Source: Ceratorhiza oryzae-sativae (Eukaryota > Basidiomycota > Agaricomycetes > Cantharellales > Ceratobasidiaceae). Taken from it: a stretch of DNA of 53,435 nt. Numbering within the stretch: position 1 is the stretch's first letter; every line of letters starts with the position of its first letter. Below the pieces are notes generated by a model, which was not told the DNA's origin, searched no databases, and saw nothing but the letters and a program-made list of their open reading frames with translations. Both the position numbers and the translations under genes were made by a program. Where the stretch lies: assembly GCA_030998015.1 (NCBI GenBank), contig JARWMV010000102.1:1-53435 (forward strand). Reading direction: 5' to 3'. Below, one piece after another: positions 47,813 to 53,435 of this stretch.

Positions 47813-48040
47813 CTCGAGTCGGCCGCGCTGGGGACGCCCGAAATGTGATTTCCAAAAACACCCCCAAACATGTGCAGCTACGCTGCATTGTTTGGGGGTG
47901 GTTTTGGACATCCATTCGGGTGGTCCCAGCGCGACGAGTAGTAAAACAGTACCGGCCGGTCAACTATGTTGACACGAGACGGTAAAACAGTGTTGCCGGG
48001 CAGCCGCATAGCGCGCTGCAAGCATGACTGGATGCCGCGG
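47813..48040 (-). repeat. Inverted repeat, right arm
   Basis: Reverse of 36784-37016: PAL-16/PAL-4, PAL-10 and the GCGCGCTGCAAGCATGACTG stem. A PAL-13 and a PAL-4 precede it (47718-47805). Confidence 0.82.
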
Positions 48041-48087
48041 AGTTCTCAGCGCTTAGGCCGCCCTTCGGGCGATCAAAGAGCGGTGAG

Positions 48088-48345
48088 AAGAAGCTTTAGT
48101 AGATTTAATCGAAGAGGAACGATCTTTACGCGCTCATGAGATTCAAACTTCAGAAGCCCAGCCAAGCAGTAGAGCCATTTTGGTTGAAAATGTAAAGACA
48201 CCCGGTTTAAGTATAAAATACCCTTCTGCTACAAAAGCAGCTGCGGCACTGGGATGTCGTCCTAATACTGTATTAAAATATTTAAATAATCCGTCTTTAT
48301 TGTTCAGGGATCAATTTAAATTTACAGAGATAGTGAAGAAATAGT
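48088..48345 (+). pseudogene. C-terminal piece of a homing endonuclease (NUMOD1-like)
   Basis: EEALVDLIEEERSLRAHEIQ, then KYPSATKAAAALGCRPNTVL and KYLNNPSLLFRDQFKF, a helix-turn-helix of the NUMOD1 kind found at the end of GIY-YIG and HNH homing enzymes, ending in TAG. The catalytic part is absent; a PAL-15 stem precedes it. Confidence 0.65.
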
Positions 48346-48534
48346 ATACAAAAATCCCCTTACTTCGTCTCTGCGCACCTACGTGCATAGGTACACAAAG
48401 ATGGTAATAATTTTTGAAATATTAATAAAAGAGACAGAAATATCGCATTAAAGCGCATACAATACGACAAATTTTTCCCAACGCGGAGGCTGTGTCTTAA
48501 CCGCACTCTGACTTTGCTAGGGAAAAGTATGTTT

Positions 48535-49001
48535 AATTTTAAGGAAGAGTTTAATTTTGGCTCAGACTGAACGTTCTCCAGTGGTCTCTTTAAGGCATGC
48601 AAATCGTTGTTAACTTCGGTTAATAAGGTGTACGGGTGAGTAATAATAAATAAGATACCCTACAGACTTCGGAAATAGAGGATAGTTCTGTTTTTGTTCT
48701 TTAGACGAAAGAAAACAAGAATAAAGGGACTCTTCCTACTGTAGGATTCTATTTATCTTGAATAGGTAGTTGATAGGGTAATGGCCTACCAAGCCTACGA
48801 TCAATAGCCAGCTTGACAGAGGGATTGGCCACATTGGGTCTGAAATTTACCCAAGTAGTGCATAACTACCAGCAGCCGAGAATATTTGTCAATGCTCGCA
48901 AGAGTGAACAAGCCAACTGGAATCACAAGAACTTGTGATAAAGTAAGGGAGGATAATGACGTTACCTTACTATTAGTGTCGTCTAAACTTGTATTGTTGT
49001 G
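48535..49001 (+). rRNA. rns: Small subunit rRNA, exon 1
   Basis: AGAGTTTAATTTTGGCTCAG matches 16S position 8-27; ATTGGCCACATTGGGTCTGA, ACTACCAGCAGCCGAGAAT, GATAATGACGTTACC and GTGTCGTCTAAAC follow in 16S order. It ends before the 530 loop. Confidence 0.9.
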
Positions 49002-49115
49002 GTAGGAACACAACATTTTATATGAGTTCAACTATCAAACTCCGGGGACGCCCTAAAGCTCAAGGTACCAAGCTGTAGTGGAAACGCTACAAGTGGCTGG
49101 AGTAATTACCCAGGT

Positions 49116-50469
49116 ATGGTAACAAGCCTTGAGATGATTGAAAATGAAATGGGTTATCGCGGATCTAAGTCAAATATTTTAATTACCTTAATGAAATGTT
49201 TATTTTTATTATTTATAATTATGGTATTTGTAAAAGAGCAACGAGTAGACGGTAGTTATTGTATTACAGAATTAGGTGCACATTTTTCGTTGGTAATGCA
49301 ATTAAGGTATACTCTAACGGGTCTTGAAAGAGACTATCCAATCAAAATCCTATCTAAACCATTAAATAGAACATATTCTTCTAAAACTAATGATTCCAAA
49401 GTTATGCTTAGTCCTTATTTTGTTACCGGATTCTCAGACGCTGAGGCATATTTTCATACTCCGCGCGCGTTAGTTGCTGGTGGGACTTGTCCCACCAACC
49501 AACGTGAGCAATCGCAACCGTTTGCGATTGCTAGTGCGCGGCATAATATCGATATTTAGCCGCCGGCTGAAAATGACGAACGGTCGTCATTTTCTACGAG
49601 GGAATCTTTAGGATTCCCTCTAACGCCGGCGGGAGTACCTAAATTAAGAATGGGCTGGAGGGTAAGATCTTATTTCGAAATTGGATTAAATTTAAAGGAT
49701 AAAGATTTACTATATCAGTTACAGGATTTTTTTGGGGGAATAGGAACATTTAGAATAGACAATACAAATGATGCTATTAAATACTCAGTAGCAGATTTAA
49801 ACGATCTGCAAAGTGTTATAATACCTCACTTTAATAAATTTCCACTCTTAACGCAAAAAAGAGCAGATTTCCTGTTATTTGAGCAAATTATTGAGTTAAT
49901 GAAAAATGGAGCTCACTTATCTGACGAAGGTTTAAGAAAAATAATAAACATTAAAGCTTCTATGAATCTAGGCATCAATGATAATATAAAATCAAATTTT
50001 GTTGACATCAGTCCAGTCGATAGACCTGTAATTAATACTGAAAATATACCAGACCCTAATTGGGTGGCTGGGTTTGTGACAGGGGATGGAAATTTTGACG
50101 CAGGAATTAGAGAATCCCAAACCAAACTGGGCCAAAAAGTTTATTTGAGATTTAGAATTTCCCAACACGCCCGAGATAATCAATTACTTGAATTGTTGAT
50201 AGATTACCTTGGAGCTGGAAGATTGGAGAAAAATAAAACTAATACTTTGACTAGTTTAGTAGTAGGTAACTTTTCTGATTTAAATGCAAAAATTATACCC
50301 TTTTTTAACAAATACCCCGCCAATGGAACATTGGCGGGGTATTAAATTATTAAATTATCAAGATTGGTGTGAAATAGCCAAACTAATCGCTGAAGGATCT
50401 CATCTGACAGCTGAGGGACTAGAAAAAATTAACAAAATTAAACTGGGGATGAATACAGGAAGAATATAG
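49116..50469 (+). pseudogene. Double-motif LAGLIDADG HEG of rns intron 1, broken
   Basis: The N-terminus mirrors the core (MVTSLEMIENEMGYRGSKSN), then YFVTGFSDAEAYFHT, PAL-1 (49461-49632), PKLRMGWRVRSYFEIGLNL, second motif WVAGFVTGDGNFDAGI, FFNKYP, a 25-nt hairpin (50315-50339), IKLLNYQDWCEIAKLI and KLGMNTGRI. PAL-1 shifts the frame and about four family residues are missing at its site. Confidence 0.88.
49461..49632 (+). mobile_element. PAL-1 copy 21 (short form)
   Basis: 172 bp in the rns intron 1 HEG; flanks ACT and AGT mirror each other. Confidence 0.92.
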
Positions 50470-50565
50470 GGAACAGTTTTTGTTCTGTTCTGTTTAGGAT
50501 TGCGAGGTAATATGGCCCCCTTTAAGAGGGCCACATTACCTCTGAATCATGGCACGATGAATTTG

Positions 50566-50799
50566 AGACCAGTGGGTGCCAGAAGACTCGGTAATACCAA
50601 ATACACAAACGTTAGTCATCATAAATAGGCGTAAAGGGTTTGTAGGCTGCTCTTACCGGAGCTAGAATCAAATAGGGGTTAATATCATACCTAGTGAAAG
50701 GATTAAATCTGTAAATATTAGGGGGAATACTAGAAGCGAAGGCGATTTTCTATTTAATGATTGACGCTGAGACACGAAGGTTGGGGCAGGAAATAGGAT
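50566..50799 (+). rRNA. rns: rns exon 2
   Basis: GTGCCAGAAGACTCGGTAAT (530 loop), GGCGTAAAGGGTTTGTAGGC, GATTGACGCTGAGACACGAA and GGGGCAGGAAATAGGAT. The border to the next intron is precise: joined to TAGATACCC it gives AAATAGGATTAGATACCC. Confidence 0.92.
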
Positions 50800-51404
50800 G
50801 TGCGACCAGCAAAGCCTTTTTAAGTATAGCGGATTCAGTCCGTCTTGTAATCTATCTTGCATGAGTTCACCTTGATAGGCATAATTGGTAACGATTTTGT
50901 CTAAAGCTCAAGGCATAAGTTAAAGTAAACTCTTTAATTTGAACTGTTTTCTATGGTTAGAGAAATCGAATCTATGTAATTAAAATTTTTAAAATTAGGA
51001 TCTTAGCGTGTCCTTGGTTAGGATCAGATAGACATAAAGTTTTAAAAATAAAGTAGGAACCTAAGGAAAACTAACGTACTTAATAAGGAACTGGGTAACC
51101 CCTATAATCTGCTATTTCATATATCAATTTGAATTAGCCAGGATGACTGTAAAGTTCTCCGCAAGATTAGAGGGAATGAGACAGCGTTAAAAGCGAATGC
51201 CTTGATGTAATGTCAGGGATAGGCTTCTATAAGCTAATCTGAAAGGATGCAGACTAACGCATGGGTGACTCTAAAGCATAAATAAAAGTTTAATGGACAT
51301 GGTAAAAACTTTTAACAATTTAATAAGCAATAATTGGTTAGAATGGTTTATAGGTTTTTGCGACGCCGATGGAAACTTTCAAGTTTTTCCTAAATTACGA
51401 TCTT

Positions 51405-51576
51405 CCGCGCGCGTTAGTTGCTGGTGGGACTTGTCCCACCAACCAACGTGAGCAATCGCAACCGTTTGCGATTGCTAGTGCGCGGCATAATATCGATATT
51501 TAGCCGCCGGCTGAAAATGACGAACGGTCGTCATTTTCTACGAGGGAATCTTTCAGATTCCCTCTAACGCCGGCGG
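51405..51576 (+). mobile_element. PAL-1 copy 22 (short form)
   Basis: 172 bp with apical loop CTTTCAG, in the rns group II intron HEG. Confidence 0.92.
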
Positions 51577-51681
51577 GATGGTTCAACTTCTAATTATTAT
51601 AATATTGGTTATGGGTTCCATATTAGTTTAAGCTCTAAAGATTTGCCTCTACTGCTTGATATACAAAAACGATTGAATAAT

Positions 51682-51890
51682 GCCCCCGCTCTATCGGCTA
51701 AAATCTTAGGTGTAACCCAAGATTTCAGCCGCCCTGCCTAGAGAACTGCGCTTTAGCGCACGTCTTGGCAGGGGTAATAAAGCGGAGGGTCAACGACCCG
51801 TGGGCATTGTTAACGAGGCCGCGTTCGCGGCGAGCCGCGCGCACGCCAGGGCCGCCTTGGCAAGCCAAGGCGTTCGCAGGCGTGCACGGG
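51682..51890 (-). mobile_element. PAL-2 copy inside a HEG
   Basis: Inverted PAL-2 with PAL-6. A half copy follows at 52539-52615, still within the intron. Confidence 0.88.
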
Positions 51891-52616
51891 TCATATAGGT
51901 CACATCTATGAATATCCTTCAAGAGATGAGGCCCGATTCTCTGTTACAAAACTAGAAGAATTGAAATTTTTGATTGAAAATGTTTTTGATCTTGGTCATT
52001 TAATTACTGAGCATCAAAGAAGCAGATACGCTGTATTAAGATATGGTGTTTTAAACAAATTCAACAGAGTGGAAACTATGGAAGAATATAAAGAATTTTT
52101 AAATTCTAAATATGAGCTAAGCCCCGTATTAGAAAACTATTATAAAGAAGGAACAGCTTTTGATAATTGGATTATAGGCTTTATAAATGGTGAGGGTTGT
52201 TTTAATTTACACAATAAAGGTCATTTGGTTTTCTACATAGAGCACACGGATAAAAATTCTCTAGATCTAATTAAAAATAGATTAGAGGCAGGACCGAATG
52301 TTCTAGATAGGGGAAATAGAAATAATACACGACAAAACACGTATTCATTATCTTTATCTTCTAAAAAAGATTTATTATCTTTAAGAGAACTATTAAACAA
52401 TCCTTTATTGAATAGATTGGAAGGTTATAAATTAATACAATACAACAACTGGCACCTTAATAAAAGTATCGAGTAATTTAGTGTCGAGTATCGCACGTCT
52501 TCCGAAAGGAAGATATAAATTTCATTTATATTCAATGGCGAGGCCGCGTTCGCGGCGAGCCGCGCGCACGCCAGGGCCGCCTTGGCAAGCCAAGGCGTTC
52601 GCAGGCGTGCACGGGT

Positions 52617-52773
52617 AATATTAGCCAATGTGCTACTTTTTCTTCGAATAACTATACTATTATTGCGGATAGAAACTAAAGTATTTCTTTATACCGTGGC
52701 AGTATTTATTATTGTCATTTATATTCAGGCAATTGGATCTGGTATAGGAACCTTTAGAAGACTATTCGTGTAA
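52617..52773 (+). pseudogene. Possible HEG N-terminal stub
   Basis: VFLYTVAVFIIVIYIQAIGS resembles the membrane-like N-termini at 1637 and 40894 (IQSIGFE, VIPTIGSG). It starts right after a half PAL-2 and ends in TAA, so it is a stub left in intron domain IV. Weak call. Confidence 0.4.
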
Positions 52774-52906
52774 ATTTACCTCAGTTGGTCAAATTTACGT
52801 CCATATTTCAATAAAATTGCTTTAGTGTTGCTTGAGCCGTATGCGGTGAAAGTCGCACGTACGGTTCTTAGTGGGGGAAAGGCTTAGAGGCCCTACCTAT
52901 CACAAT

Positions 52907-53404
52907 TAGATACCCTAGTACTCCCAACTGTAAACGATGAATGGTAGGTATTAATTATATGAAAGTTAGTACCAATGTGAACACGTTAACCATTCCGCCT
53001 TGTGAGTATACTTGCAAAAGTGAAAACAAAAAAAATTAGTCGGCCCCGAAGCAAACGAAGTGAAGCATGTTGTTTAATACGATAATCCGCGTAAAATCTT
53101 ACCATGGCTTGAATATAACTTTTCTAAGAATGTTTCTTGTTCACAAGTTAAATGTTCATTTATTAAAATAATTTGATTGAAAAATTAAAATTGTTTAATG
53201 GAGAAAAGGAATAATTACTATTATTCATTTACAGGTGTTGCATGGCTGTCGTCGGTTCGTATCGTGAGATGTTTGGTTAATTCCGCTAACGAACGCAATC
53301 CCTATTGTTAATTTACACTTAACACTAGCTTACCCTGAAAAAGGGAAGTTGTTTGGGGCTATGACAAGCCGTTATGACCCTCATGCCGTGGGCTGATATG
53401 TGTT
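52907..53404 (+). rRNA. rns: rns exon 3
   Basis: TAGATACCCTAGTACTCCCA, TGTAAACGATGAATGG, GAAGCATGTTGTTTAATACG, CAGGTGTTGCATGGCTGTCG, GGTTAATTCCGCTAACGAAC and ATGACCCTCATGCCGTGGGC follow 16S order to about position 1220. Confidence 0.92.
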
Positions 53405-53435
53405 TTGGGAAAACACTAAATTGGCCAAAACTATC
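53405..53435 (+). other. Start of rns intron 3 (group I), cut by the window
   Basis: GTGTTTTGGGAAAACAC forms a P1 like those of rnl introns 1 and 4, followed by AAACTATC, the start of the shared core. The site is near E. coli 1224. Confidence 0.75.

Larger units (their letters stand above)
49002..50565 (+). other. rns intron 1 (group I) with broken HEG
   Basis: P1 TTGTTGTG/CACAAC; core AACTATCAAACTCCGGGGAC as in rnl introns 1 and 4. The exon resumes at GGGTGCCAG, E. coli about 515. Confidence 0.85.
51299..52476 (+). pseudogene. Double-motif LAGLIDADG HEG of the rns group II intron, broken
   Basis: MVKTFNNLISNNWLEW, motif FIGFCDADGNFQVF, PAL-1 (51405-51576), DGSTSNYYNIGYGFHISL, SKDLPLLLDIQKRLNN, PAL-2 (51682-51890), GHIYEYPSRDEARFSVTKL, LITEHQRSRYAVLRYGVLN, second motif WIIGFINGEGCFNLHN and LNKSIE. 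Sequence style resembles I-OnuI-type enzymes. Intact apart from the two insertions. Confidence 0.88.
50800..52906 (+). other. rns intron 2: group II intron with LAGLIDADG ORF
   Basis: Starts GTGCGACC (canonical GUGYG) and ends AT (canonical AY). Domain V is at 52834-52867 (GAGCCGTATGCG..CGCACGTACGGTTC), one base different from the rnl group II intron. Site corresponds to E. coli 16S about 788. Confidence 0.93.

Noticed and set aside
48472..48526. TTTTTCCC..GGGAAAA stem just before rns, considered as a tRNA
   Set aside because: Only about 55 nt between the arms, with no T-arm or anticodon stem; at most a 5' processing hairpin.
1..53435. CRISPR array
   Set aside because: Repeats are long, structured, of many families and irregularly spaced; no short regular repeat-spacer pattern and no cas genes, and the genome is mitochondrial.

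Overview
The window is a piece of a fungal mitochondrial genome. The AT-rich backbone carries atp8, atp6, both rRNA genes (rnl complete, rns running off the right edge), trnH and trnR, with many group I introns, two group II introns and many LAGLIDADG and GIY-YIG homing endonuclease genes (HEGs). I cannot fix the species. Features shared with Allomyces (double-hairpin elements, atp6 plus endonuclease insertions) and with Rhizophagus/Gigaspora suggest an early-diverging fungus, but a basidiomycete is not excluded. Only two tRNAs were found by eye. All conserved genes lie on the + strand.

Layout. 1-13.4 kb: accessory DNA made mostly of GC-rich palindromes, with a broken HEG on the minus strand (474-1637), atp8 (6175-6333) inside a 2.4 kb segment flanked by two 856-bp inverted repeats, an orphan HEG piece near 11.7-12.1 kb and trnH (12906). 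About 13.4-35.0 kb: rnl in 12 exons (two of them about 16-19 nt) and 11 introns. The second intron is a graveyard of HEG fragments and holds a 49-codon cox1 exon fragment. 35-38 kb: palindromes. 38.0-44.0 kb: intact atp6 followed by two displaced atp6 C-termini with HEGs between them, the signature of serial invasion. 44-48.5 kb: broken HEGs, palindromes and trnR. 48.5 kb to the end: rns, with a group I intron, a group II intron and the start of a third intron.

The most notable system is a set of mobile GC-rich palindrome families, here called PAL-1, PAL-2 and so on. They insert into HEGs, introns, spacers and each other. PAL-3 copies are flanked by 5-bp direct repeats (T/C-ATGA), and one has an empty-site relative in the window. 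PAL-4/5 composites are flanked by 6-bp direct repeats (CNNNNG), and removing them restores HEG reading frames exactly. PAL-1 (22 copies, 172 or 222 bp) has imperfect terminal inverted repeats and seems to insert with a small target deletion. The rRNA exons, the tRNAs, atp8 and the intact atp6 contain none. A second possible system is a CCCCTCCC motif found shortly after the stop of many HEGs in group I, group II and non-intron contexts, like a 3'-UTR processing or stability signal.

Intron and exon borders come from matching the sequence by eye to E. coli rRNA and are approximate unless stated.
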